Below are positions 5,247 to 11,602 of a DNA stretch of 27,218 nt, piece after piece. The notes under the pieces are model-generated. The model was given only the letters and a program-made list of their open reading frames with translations. It had not been told where the DNA came from and ran no database searches. A program made the position numbers and the translations under genes. This DNA is from a virus. The stretch's first letter is position 1, and each line of letters begins with the position of its first letter. Location: IMG/VR virus record IMGVR_UViG_3300034061_001833, positions 1 through 27,218 of that record. The stretch is one strand, 5' to 3'.

Positions 5247-5513
5247 ATGGCGTATCAAAAACTTCAGGCGTATAGAGCTGCAGCAGTAACACCGAGCAAC
5301 ACGAATGACATACCGAGTGTTTCCAACCAAGATGGTACGGGGAACAATGGATGTGTTATTTATATTGGCGGTGCAGGTAACCTTGATGTTACAACTGCAG
5401 GTGGTGACCGTGTGACATTCACAGGGTTGTTAGCCGGTCAATTCTTGCCTGTTCAAGTTGTAAGAGTTTGGGCATCAGGAACAACAGCAACAAACATATT
5501 AGCCCTTTGGTAA
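5247..5513 (+). CDS. head-spike base protein, gene-transfer-agent Rcc01079 type (88 aa)
   Basis: The order AVTPSNTNDIP ... GCVIYIGGAGNLDVTTAGGDRVTFTGLLAGQFLPVQVVRVWASGTTATNILALW (about residues 13-88) closely follows the short protein that forms the base of the head spike in the Rhodobacter gene transfer agent (Rcc01079 family). The match is from memory but the pattern is distinctive: a Gly-rich first half, VTFTG, LP.QV.RV and a TATNILALW ending. It would sit on the capsid or at an appendage base. The long fibre gene at 5680 is the natural partner. A 50-residue gene separates the two, and start and stop spacing indicates one operon. Confidence 0.8.
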   Translation: MAYQKLQAYRAAAVTPSNTNDIPSVSNQDGTGNNGCVIYIGGAGNLDVTTAGGDRVTFTGLLAGQFLPVQVVRVWASGTTATNILALW

Positions 5514-5514
5514 G

Positions 5515-5667
5515 ATGTCAGGATTGATTATAGCTATAGGTAACTTTATAAGCGGTGGGACCACAAGTGGTGGTGCTCCTGCTATTACTTTTTACCTGCT
5601 TTGGAAATCATCAACCGACAGAATGTTGGTTAGTGCATCAAGCTCAGACAAACTTGTTTGGAAATAA
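5515..5667 (+). CDS. small protein between spike base and fibre (50 aa)
   Basis: The ATG at 5515 overlaps no other gene and follows the preceding stop by one base; TAA is at 5665-5667. The N-terminus is hydrophobic and Gly-rich (GLIIAIGNFISGG), followed by PAITFYLLWKSS and a polar C-terminus ending KLVWK. Its aromatic C-terminus and its position between two virion appendage genes suggest another small structural part, but I recognise no family. It could also be a short membrane peptide. Confidence 0.5.
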   Translation: MSGLIIAIGNFISGGTTSGGAPAITFYLLWKSSTDRMLVSASSSDKLVWK

Positions 5668-5679
5668 AAATAAAAAAGA

Positions 5680-6834
5680 ATGGCAGATTTAACCATATTT
5701 CAACTCACGCAAATCCTTCCCGGTGCTGTAGACAGTACCGCTGACTTAATTCCACTGTGGGATAATAGTGCGACTGAGACGAAGAAGATAACAGTAGCTG
5801 ACTTAAAGACTGTGCTTGGCGGTGCAGTCAATTGGTCTGAGACATTTGCTTCAGGCACACAGGCTTCATCACAATGGACACCGAACAATGCAGTAGCTAA
5901 CGTAAATGCTGTCATAACTCCAAAGGGTACAGGTGCATTATCATCTGACCTTCCTGACGGAACTATTGTGGGTGGAAATTCTCGTGGTAGTTATGCAGTT
6001 GACCTACAACACTCAAGAAGTGCTGCATCTCAAGTAGCAGGTGGTGGGTATTCAGTTATTGGAGGAGGACAAGATAATCAAGCAGGAGGTGGTTGGTCGT
6101 TTATTGGTGGTGGATTTTCTAATTACGGCTTTAATAACTACTTCGTTATTTGTGGTGGATTCGATAACACTAACGGTGGTGCTTCTGCTTTTGTTGGTGG
6201 TGGTCAATCAAACAACTTATCTTCAGGGTCTTATTCAGTATTAGTTGGTGGTGATTCAAACTATATTAGCGGGAATTGGGGTACAATTGGAGGTGGTTAT
6301 CAAAACCAAGTAAACGAACAATTTACATCTATACTTGGTGGAAGACAGGCGAATGCTACCTTGTATGGTATGCAAGCATATTCAGCAGGTCAATTCTCTG
6401 CACTTGCTGATGCGCAGATGGGTATTATTCAAATGCGTAGAGCAATTACAGGTACGGCTATTGCTGATTTGTTTCTTGATGGTTCAAGTGTACAAGCAAT
6501 TCTTCCTGCAACAAATGCAGTATGGATGGCAAGAATTCAACTTGTTGCTGTATGTACTGCAGCAGGAAACGGAACAGTTGTTACAGGTGCAGCATATGTT
6601 ACTGAAAGAACTGTAGGAATAAAAAGATTGAACACTACAACAACGCTTGTTGGAAGTGCTCAAACAATTGGAACTGCTCAAGCTGATACATCTATGAGTA
6701 CAAATGTTGTTACAATTACTGCTGATGATACAAACGAAGCATTAAGGGTACAATACACCCCACCGACAACTGCGGGAACCACAAGCACATTTAGAGTTGT
6801 CGCAACTATTCAACTAACACAAGTTAAATACTAA
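5680..6834 (+). CDS. fibre/adhesin with YadA-like head repeats (384 aa)
   Basis: Residues 1-50 (TIFQLTQILPGAVDSTADLIPLWDNSATETKKITVADLK) resemble the N-terminal attachment region of many phage fibres. Residues about 95-115 carry NSRGSYAVDLQHSRSAASQVA, which commonly precedes repeat regions. Then several 'GGGxxNxxxxxxSxIGGG' units, spaced roughly 14-16 residues (about 120-230), match the trimeric left-handed coil of YadA-type adhesins. The last 130 residues form a beta-rich cap (MRRAITGTAIADLFLDG..., ending VRVVATIQLTQ-like strands). The protein is therefore probably a homotrimer. It follows the spike-base gene, so it may be the spike or fibre that touches the host surface. Confidence 0.8.
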   Translation: MADLTIFQLTQILPGAVDSTADLIPLWDNSATETKKITVADLKTVLGGAVNWSETFASGTQASSQWTPNNAVANVNAVITPKGTGALSSDLPDGTIVGGNSRGSYAVDLQHSRSAASQVAGGGYSVIGGGQDNQAGGGWSFIGGGFSNYGFNNYFVICGGFDNTNGGASAFVGGGQSNNLSSGSYSVLVGGDSNYISGNWGTIGGGYQNQVNEQFTSILGGRQANATLYGMQAYSAGQFSALADAQMGIIQMRRAITGTAIADLFLDGSSVQAILPATNAVWMARIQLVAVCTAAGNGTVVTGAAYVTERTVGIKRLNTTTTLVGSAQTIGTAQADTSMSTNVVTITADDTNEALRVQYTPPTTAGTTSTFRVVATIQLTQVKY

Positions 6835-6838
6835 GAAA

Positions 6839-7147
6839 ATGGCTATTCAAATTAATACCAATGTAGAAACCACTGATGGTTTTACAGTTCAACCATTCTG
6901 CTATCTCCTGATTCAGATATCTTCACCTAATGTATCAAGCTCTGTTCTTCAGTATTATAAGTCTGAGCAAGATTTCATTGATGGTAAGTCACCTATTACC
7001 ATTCAAACATTGCCGTCTTTTGTGAATTTGCAATTGACAGGTTCTGAGTTTTGGGGTCCTGATTTAGCAACACTAATTCACAACAAATGCATAGCTGCTA
7101 TTGAAGAAGTAACAGGTGCAGATACTTGTGATATAGTTACTCTTTAA
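6839..7147 (+). CDS. unknown protein, probably structural (102 aa)
   Basis: It starts 4 bases after the fibre stop. The sequence is beta-strand-rich (FTVQPFCYLLIQISSPN, ITIQTLPSFVNLQL), with an alpha-helical C-terminus (DLATLIHNKCIAAIEEV). There are no transmembrane segments, signal peptide or catalytic motif. I do not recognise the family. Position suggests a partner of the fibre, for example a tip or chaperone. Two C-terminal Cys are not arranged as a known motif. Confidence 0.6.
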   Translation: MAIQINTNVETTDGFTVQPFCYLLIQISSPNVSSSVLQYYKSEQDFIDGKSPITIQTLPSFVNLQLTGSEFWGPDLATLIHNKCIAAIEEVTGADTCDIVTL

Positions 7148-7151
7148 TGAG

Positions 7152-7457
7152 ATGAAAGAGTTTCTGATTAGCATAGGTTTAAACGTAGGATTGGCAGTAA
7201 GCGGATTCTTTGGCTCCCTACTTCTTGTAGGCAAGCAAAAGAACCACAGCTTGCGTGAGCAGATATTCTCCGTGATTGGTGGTACGATGAGTGCCAACTA
7301 TCTTACTCCTGTTGTTGTCGATATTATTGGCGTAAAGGAAGAGTCTCTGAGATATGGGTTTGCTTTCGTCATAGGCTTTGGAGGGCTGAAGATAGTTGAG
7401 GTGCTTTACGAAAAGTATATCTCTAAATTAAAATCAGGCAAAAATGGTAATCCTTAA
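7152..7457 (+). CDS. probable holin (101 aa, three membrane segments)
   Basis: Three hydrophobic stretches are visible at about residues 5-27, 40-62 and 67-86, with a short charged loop (GKQKNHSLREQ) after the first and a basic tail (KLKSGKNGNP). Size, topology and the GGTMSANYLTPVVVDIIG stretch resemble holins of Gram-negative phages; in Bacteroidota phages a 'GGTLSANYLTP' form is usual. It would make inner-membrane holes for the amidase. The gene's end overlaps the next membrane-protein gene by 14 bases, and the amidase gene follows about 0.4 kb downstream. The holin call rests on topology, short motif and context. Confidence 0.7.
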   Translation: MKEFLISIGLNVGLAVSGFFGSLLLVGKQKNHSLREQIFSVIGGTMSANYLTPVVVDIIGVKEESLRYGFAFVIGFGGLKIVEVLYEKYISKLKSGKNGNP

Positions 7458-7734
7458 TCTGATAGCTAATATCATACTGACATTGTCCGGTATGATTTTT
7501 CTTCTGCAGTTGTATGGAAGAGAATCTTCAGTAGTCCATAAGTGGAGTTTAGTTTCACATTGGAGCCTGAAGTTTGGCTTGGCTGCTTTAGTAGCCGGGT
7601 CTTTATTCAATGCGTTAACATTTGCAAGTCCATCATTTGCACAGGTACTATCTAATCTTGGGCTTGCTGCTATCTTCTCATGGGCAGTAATGTTTCACCA
7701 TAAGATATTCTCAAGTCATGACAAAGAAGAGTAA
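7444..7734 (+). CDS. small membrane protein, possible second holin or antiholin (96 aa)
   Basis: Three hydrophobic segments at about residues 3-23, 42-62 and 68-84 are separated by short loops containing YGRESSVVHKWS and SPSFAQ. The C-terminus is charged (FSSHDKEE). It begins inside the holin gene (14-base overlap in another frame) and ends past the start of the next small gene, so the three are coupled. Paired small membrane proteins in a lysis cassette are commonly holin and antiholin, but nothing in the sequence shows which role this one has. Confidence 0.65.
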   Translation: MVILNLIANIILTLSGMIFLLQLYGRESSVVHKWSLVSHWSLKFGLAALVAGSLFNALTFASPSFAQVLSNLGLAAIFSWAVMFHHKIFSSHDKEE

Positions 7735-7864
7735 GGTATCTGATATTAGTTCTTTCAAGGCAAAGCCTAAAAAGAGTCGCAAGGGCGTTCACGCAAAAAC
7801 AAAAACAAGCAAAACAAAAGGTAGTGACAACTACAAGAAACCTTATAACAAGCAAGGAAAATGA
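7718..7864 (+). CDS. tiny basic protein between membrane proteins and amidase (48 aa)
   Basis: The ATG at 7718 overlaps the previous gene by 17 bases. The TGA at 7862-7864 overlaps the amidase ATG at 7861 (ATGA). The protein is nearly all polar and basic: KPKKSRKGVHAKTKTSKTKGSDNYKKPYNKQGK. Short proteins with KSRKGVHAK and a KYKKPYxxQGx ending are very common in Bacteroidota phages in my experience, with no known function. It is located inside a lysis cassette, but its composition would equally suit nucleic-acid binding. Confidence 0.6.
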   Translation: MTKKSKVSDISSFKAKPKKSRKGVHAKTKTSKTKGSDNYKKPYNKQGK

Positions 7865-8589
7865 AAATTAAACAAGTAAGCTTCGGTGCTGCTCACTATT
7901 TCAATCAAGAGAAACCGAAAAGACAAATCTATTTGCACCACACTGCAGGCAATGACAATGCAGAGGGTGTGTTTAAATATTGGGAACAGACAACTGACCG
8001 TGTTGCAACTTGTGTTGTGATAGGCTCTAACGGAGAAATCGTTCAGGGATTCCCATCAAACAAGTGGGCTTACCACTTGGGTCTAAATGTAAAGACCTTC
8101 AATGCTCATGGCTTGAAGTATCAGCCTTTGGACGAGATGTCAATCGGTATTGAGCTTTGCAATTGGGGAGCTTTGACTGAGGTTGTTGATGGCGATGATG
8201 TGAAGTATATGAACTACGTAGGGCGTGAAGTTCCATTGGACCAAGTGATAAAGTTGGATACCCCATACAAGAACTATCAGTTTTGGCACAGCTACACTGA
8301 TGCTCAGATTGAAGCAGTAAAAGAACTATTACTACTTTGGAATGACAAATATCAAATCCCCTTGGAATATAACGATGACATATGGTCAGTATGCTCTCGT
8401 GCCCTATCTGCACATCCCGGTGTGTATACTCATAATTCCGTTAGGAAAGACAAGACTGATGTATATCCTCATCCCAAGTTGATTGAGATGTTGAAGTCAT
8501 TGACTGCAAAGGAGCCTATTGTAGTTGGAGAGAAGAAGTCTCCTGCAAAGGAAACAAAGCCTAAGAGCAGTGAGAAAGCCAAAAAATAG
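7861..8589 (+). CDS. N-acetylmuramoyl-L-alanine amidase (endolysin)
   Basis: A zinc amidase of the Amidase_2/PGRP fold, which cuts the lactoyl-amide bond joining the peptidoglycan peptide to muramic acid. Residues 22-30 QIYLHHTAG supply His26/His27, with one a zinc ligand. Residues 70-74 (AYHLG) and 94-101 (SIGIELCN) are the standard middle motifs. THNSVRKDKTDVYP at 190-203 supplies His191, Lys198 and Asp200 as the second and third zinc ligands and a catalytic lysine (compare GHRDVAPGRKTDPGP). The region 205-242 is a lysine-rich tail (KKSPAKETKPKSSEKAKK) that could bind the wall or membrane. There is no signal peptide, so it depends on the upstream holin. The start is fixed by the ATGA overlap. 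Confidence 0.9.
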   Translation: MKIKQVSFGAAHYFNQEKPKRQIYLHHTAGNDNAEGVFKYWEQTTDRVATCVVIGSNGEIVQGFPSNKWAYHLGLNVKTFNAHGLKYQPLDEMSIGIELCNWGALTEVVDGDDVKYMNYVGREVPLDQVIKLDTPYKNYQFWHSYTDAQIEAVKELLLLWNDKYQIPLEYNDDIWSVCSRALSAHPGVYTHNSVRKDKTDVYPHPKLIEMLKSLTAKEPIVVGEKKSPAKETKPKSSEKAKK

Positions 8590-9142
8590 ATTACTGTTTT
8601 TTCTCATCGGTTCGATTGTAACATGGTTCCTATTAAGGCAGTGTTCATCTCCTGTCCCCCCAACAGTTAAGTATGTTACGGGGGACTTGGTCCCATATGC
8701 TGTATTCAAAGGGGTTCCTACTCCTTATGCGGTTTACCATACAGACACGATACCACCATATGATACTGTTTGGCAGGCAGGTGATACGCAGTATGTCTTA
8801 ATGCCTATTGACACTATGGCTATCTTGAGAGACTATTACTCCAAGGTGAAGTATATTGATACGGTGAAGAATGACAGCAGCGCATTGATTGTGCTTAACG
8901 AGACCATCTTCAAGAATAGAATATCAAACCGAGAGGTTATCTTTCAGAACAGAGTACGAACCGCAATCACAGAACAACGAACTAAAGCTGTGGTGTTAGG
9001 GATAGGTGGAACAGTCAATGGATTGGATGCATCGATAGGATACAGGCAAGATAGAAACGTATTCAACCTGACCTATTCAAGTCTTGGATTCGGTGTCAGA
9101 TACCAACGAGAGATAGGTTGGAATAAATCATCAGAAAAATAA
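8570..9142 (+). CDS. membrane-anchored periplasmic protein, spanin candidate
   Basis: No ATG exists near the start of this frame. A GTG at 8570 (preceded by AAGAG) gives 190 aa beginning MRKPKNRLLFFLIGSIVTWFLL: a basic head and a single transmembrane anchor. A TTG at 8525 behind AAGGAG is the alternative. Either start overlaps the amidase gene. After the anchor come a Pro-rich linker, DTVW/DTQYVLM/DTMAIL repeats, a helical stretch (ETIFKNRISNREVIFQNRVRTAITEQR) and a C-terminal glycine/tyrosine beta-hairpin region (GIGGTVNGLDASIGYRQDR). It has the topology of an inner-membrane spanin partner and lies directly after the endolysin, but no standard lipobox is present. The function is inferred from position. 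Confidence 0.6.
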   Translation: MRKPKNRLLFFLIGSIVTWFLLRQCSSPVPPTVKYVTGDLVPYAVFKGVPTPYAVYHTDTIPPYDTVWQAGDTQYVLMPIDTMAILRDYYSKVKYIDTVKNDSSALIVLNETIFKNRISNREVIFQNRVRTAITEQRTKAVVLGIGGTVNGLDASIGYRQDRNVFNLTYSSLGFGVRYQREIGWNKSSEK

Positions 9143-9143
9143 T

Positions 9144-9151
9144 TACCTTTG
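9144..9151 (+). promoter_or_regulatory. -7 promoter element for the 9176 gene
   Basis: TACCTTTG fits TAnnTTTG, directly after the previous stop and 25 bases upstream of the ATG. TTG at 9118-9120 is a possible -33 element with a rather long 23-base spacer. Confidence 0.65.
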
Positions 9152-9175
9152 TAACACACATAATAATTAAATTGA

Positions 9176-9442
9176 ATGAAAACAGTAGAAATGTTTCCGG
9201 GAGAAAAAGAGTTTTTGGAACAAGAAGAGTTGACTAAGACTCAAGAAATGCACAATGAGTTCAACAAGTTGAAGGCTCATCTTGCTGATGTATCTTTACA
9301 GAAGCACGGTATCCTAAAGCAGATTGATATGTTGCGTGACAGTTTTGCTGCATACGAGAACGGTCTAATATCCAAGTATGGTGTTGATGCTATCATCAAT
9401 GTCCAAACAGGAGAGATAACAAGAAAACAAAAAGATGGCTAA
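9176..9442 (+). CDS. small coiled-coil protein (88 aa)
   Basis: Residues 8-65 are a long charged helix with regular leucine/isoleucine spacing (FLEQEELTKTQEMHNEFNKLKAHLADVSLQKHGILKQIDMLRDSF), a likely coiled coil. They are followed by AAYENGLISKYGVDAIINVQTGEITRK. Short proteins ending in 'KYG...I....GEI' after such a coil recur in Bacteroidota phages. They have no known function, though they may be cargo or neck proteins. The gene is first after a promoter, and its end overlaps the next ATG by 8 bases. Confidence 0.7.
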   Translation: MKTVEMFPGEKEFLEQEELTKTQEMHNEFNKLKAHLADVSLQKHGILKQIDMLRDSFAAYENGLISKYGVDAIINVQTGEITRKQKDG

Positions 9443-10040
9443 GATTAGTACATACCCAAATGATACCAATGTCACCCTAAGCGATAGGCTGATTGGTACT
9501 GATAATGAGAATAACAATGAAACCAAGAACTTTACCATTGGTTCATTAGCTACTCTTATATTGTCTCAGCTTGAGGCGACATTGGTCTTGAATGCTCAGT
9601 CAACTATAGCACAGGTTCCCTCTGCATTAGACACTCCGCTTCAAGTTTCTTTTGGAGCTGCACAGGGTAGTCCTTCTACTGCTGTAGAGATTGATGCATT
9701 GGGCAATATCACATTCAATCAGGCGGGTATGTATATTCTGAATGCTTATGGTTCAGTTGAACGACAAGGTTCTTCAGGTGGAACTGCAATTCTTTTGTTC
9801 AGAGGTCTTTTGAATGGCACTCAGGCAACAAGTACAAAAGCGTTCCATATTGCTACAACAAACGATGCAATACCATATGAGGTTACTGTTCCGTTTCAAG
9901 TTGAAGCCGGTGATGTTCTCTCATTCGAGATAATGCGTGACTCATCAGGTGTGAACTTTGGCGGTGTTTACCCTCATACCGTATTGGGTGGTTGGAGCAA
10001 TGTCCCATCAGCAGAAGTACTGATATGGAAAATAAGCTAA
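9435..10040 (+). CDS. small fibre protein with a beta-sandwich C-terminus (201 aa)
   Basis: The first 45 residues (AKISTYPNDTNVTLSDRLIGTDNENNNETKNFTIGSLATLI) match the N-terminal anchor found on phage fibres and spikes. The following 150 residues are strand-rich: SALDTPLQVSFG, GNITFNQAGMYILNAYGSVERQG, ILLFRGLLNG, VPFQVEAGDVLSFEIMRDSSG and VLIWKI. That order resembles a TNF/C1q-like jelly roll, which forms trimeric tips. The call is by pattern. It overlaps the previous gene by 8 bases. It is probably an alternative or accessory fibre that can bind the same anchor as the longer 5680 fibre, since both N-termini are alike. Confidence 0.7.
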   Translation: MAKISTYPNDTNVTLSDRLIGTDNENNNETKNFTIGSLATLILSQLEATLVLNAQSTIAQVPSALDTPLQVSFGAAQGSPSTAVEIDALGNITFNQAGMYILNAYGSVERQGSSGGTAILLFRGLLNGTQATSTKAFHIATTNDAIPYEVTVPFQVEAGDVLSFEIMRDSSGVNFGGVYPHTVLGGWSNVPSAEVLIWKIS

Positions 10041-10055
10041 TCAAATCAAATTTAC

Positions 10056-10283
10056 ATGGACATCAGAAAGATTTCCGTTGGTCCCGACTACAAGAACGGG
10101 GCAATGCACTATATAGTAGGTCAGAAGGTTCTTAACGAAACTCAAGAGATACATCTTATCAAGTATGATGATGTCAAGAAGTCTATCAAGATTTACATCA
10201 TCAACGAAAAAGATGAGGTTGTTCTTTGGAAAGAGTTCAATGATACTGTTCCAATCTCTATTGAGTACAATATCAATATCTAA
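10056..10283 (+). CDS. conserved phage protein of unknown function (75 aa)
   Basis: The text DIRKISVGPDYKNGAMHYIVGQKV...IHLIKYDDVKKSIKIYIINEKDEVVLWKEFNDTVPISIEYNINI is one I recognise as a strongly conserved small protein in Bacteroidota phages, consistently near fibre and GroES-like genes, but with no known function. It looks like an all-beta fold with a short N-terminal helix. Its stop overlaps the next start as TAATG, so the two are probably coupled. Confidence 0.75.
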   Translation: MDIRKISVGPDYKNGAMHYIVGQKVLNETQEIHLIKYDDVKKSIKIYIINEKDEVVLWKEFNDTVPISIEYNINI

Positions 10284-10846
10284 TGCAGTCTCCGTTCTAC
10301 TTTATAGCAAGACCAATTGACGGCAAGAGATACGACAACACCAAGAAGATAGAAGGTATTGACATCATATTCAATACATCTGAAGAAGACCATCGTTTCT
10401 CGAACCGAAAGGCAGAGGTAATTGAATTGCCATTGGGGTATAGTGGTCCCATTGAAAAGGGAGATACTCTTCTTGTGCACCACAATACATTCAAGTTTTA
10501 CAACGACATCAAGGGCAGGCGCAAGAGTGGTAAGAGCTTCTTCAAGGAAGACTTATTCTTTATTGAGGCTGACCAATTCTTTTTGTACAACAAGGGTGGT
10601 AATTGGAATGCATATGACAGGTACTGCTTTGTGAAGCCTATCCCACCTGAAGAGTCATACGTAAAGAAGCCAACTACTCATGAGCCACTCATGGGTATTA
10701 TGGTGTATCCAAATGAAAAGCTATTGTCGTATGGAGTAAACCCCGGAGACAAAGTGTGCTTTCAGCCTGAAAGCGAATATGAGTTTTATGTCGATGGAGA
10801 GAAGCTCTATCGTATGTTCGACCACCAAATAACAATCAAATTATGA
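10283..10846 (+). CDS. tandem GroES-like protein (187 aa), possible second co-chaperonin
   Basis: Two Cpn10-like halves are visible. In the first (residues 5-115), RKAEVIELPLGYSG...IEKGDTLLVHHNTFKFYN follows the 'RGEVLAVG...VKVGDIVIFND' order of GroES, and FFIEADQFFLY matches the closing 'VLIMSESDILAI'. In the second (about 120-187), CFVKPIPPEE...GIMVYPNEKLLSYGVNPGDKVCFQPESEYEFY...YRMFDHQITI repeats it. A KGRRKSGKSFFKED insertion lies between strands of the first half. The halves are diverged, and the LLL/IVL docking tripeptide is not obvious. So it may cap GroEL differently from GroES, or be a structural adaptation of the fold. The start is fixed by TAATG and the end overlaps the next ATG. 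Confidence 0.6.
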   Translation: MQSPFYFIARPIDGKRYDNTKKIEGIDIIFNTSEEDHRFSNRKAEVIELPLGYSGPIEKGDTLLVHHNTFKFYNDIKGRRKSGKSFFKEDLFFIEADQFFLYNKGGNWNAYDRYCFVKPIPPEESYVKKPTTHEPLMGIMVYPNEKLLSYGVNPGDKVCFQPESEYEFYVDGEKLYRMFDHQITIKL

Positions 10847-11340
10847 ATCTAATCGTATTGGACAATGTGTTGATAGACCCGTCAGGGTACGTGCGTGATG
10901 CATTGTCTTATGGCTTTGAAGAGGTCTTTGATTCCGACAAAGTATTCAAAGGCATACAGCCAAGGAGTGATGATGAGTTTCAGCACTTCATTGAAAACTA
11001 CTTTTCGTTTAAGTACGAGACAGTTTACAATTTCATCAGGCAGTCTCCTGAGAAACAGGACGAGCCAAACTTCGTGCACACTGATGAGAACATGGGTGAC
11101 TTGCTTGCGCTATTGTATCTAAATGAATCCCATCCTGATACTGACGGGACTATCATCTATGACAACGATGGTGGCAAGATGTGCTCAGTGCATATGAAAT
11201 TCAATCGAGCAGTTATCTTTGGAACCCGGTTCCCACATTCTCGTGCGCTGTTTGAGAACTTTGGGAATGGTGATGACTCACGACTTGTTCAAGTTTTATT
11301 CTTAAAAGTTCGCAAAGATGGACCCGAAGGAACTGCGTGA
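10843..11340 (+). CDS. 2-oxoglutarate/Fe(II) oxygenase-like protein (165 aa)
   Basis: The sequence order fits the double-stranded beta-helix of the non-haem iron oxygenases, close to the DUF6445 group. FVHTDENMGDLLALLYLN gives the His79-x-Asp81 iron motif. TIIYDNDGG and RAVIFGTRFPHSR follow, with distal His132. ENFGNGDDSRLVQVLFL then gives Arg147, the residue expected to hold 2-oxoglutarate. The first 60 residues (NVLIDPSGYVRDALSYGFEEVF) are a helical N-terminal domain. All four key residues are present, so activity is plausible; the substrate (protein, DNA base or metabolite) is unknown. The start overlaps the previous stop by 4 bases and the end overlaps the small-terminase candidate by 23. 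Confidence 0.7.
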   Translation: MNLIVLDNVLIDPSGYVRDALSYGFEEVFDSDKVFKGIQPRSDDEFQHFIENYFSFKYETVYNFIRQSPEKQDEPNFVHTDENMGDLLALLYLNESHPDTDGTIIYDNDGGKMCSVHMKFNRAVIFGTRFPHSRALFENFGNGDDSRLVQVLFLKVRKDGPEGTA

Positions 11341-11602
11341 GAAGATTATTGCTGCGGGATACGTGGCTGTTGAGCAACTGATAAAGGTTGCAAAGGAAGA
11401 CATCATTAAAGGCGACTTAGATGAAGACATAGCTGCAGACAGATTGAAGAATGCTGCTGCAACAAAAAGGTTAGCTATCTTTGATGCTTTCGAGATTCTT
11501 ACACGAATAGAAAACGAGAAGAATATTTTAGAAGGGAATGACGATGGAGATGGAAAGCCTCAACCAAAACAAGGGTTTGCAGAACGAAGGTCAAGAAAAT
11601 AG
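11318..11602 (+). CDS. probable terminase small subunit (94 aa)
   Basis: An almost entirely helical protein: ELREKIIAAGYVAVEQLIKVAKEDI, then AADRLKNAAATKRLAIFDAFEILTRIENEKNIL, then a basic, disordered tail (KPQPKQGFAERRSRK). No helix-turn-helix is clear. The reason for the name is its position directly ahead of, and overlapping by 65 bases, the terminase large subunit. Proteins with the AAATK+LAIFDAFEIL core hold that place in related Bacteroidota phages as I recall them. It would recognise phage DNA to start packaging. Confidence 0.5.
   Translation: MDPKELREKIIAAGYVAVEQLIKVAKEDIIKGDLDEDIAADRLKNAAATKRLAIFDAFEILTRIENEKNILEGNDDGDGKPQPKQGFAERRSRK

Noticed and set aside
6484-6681. Minus-strand cysteine/serine-rich open frame inside the fibre gene
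   Set aside because: It is the complement of glutamine/alanine/threonine-rich fibre codons, with no start signal or homology by eye.
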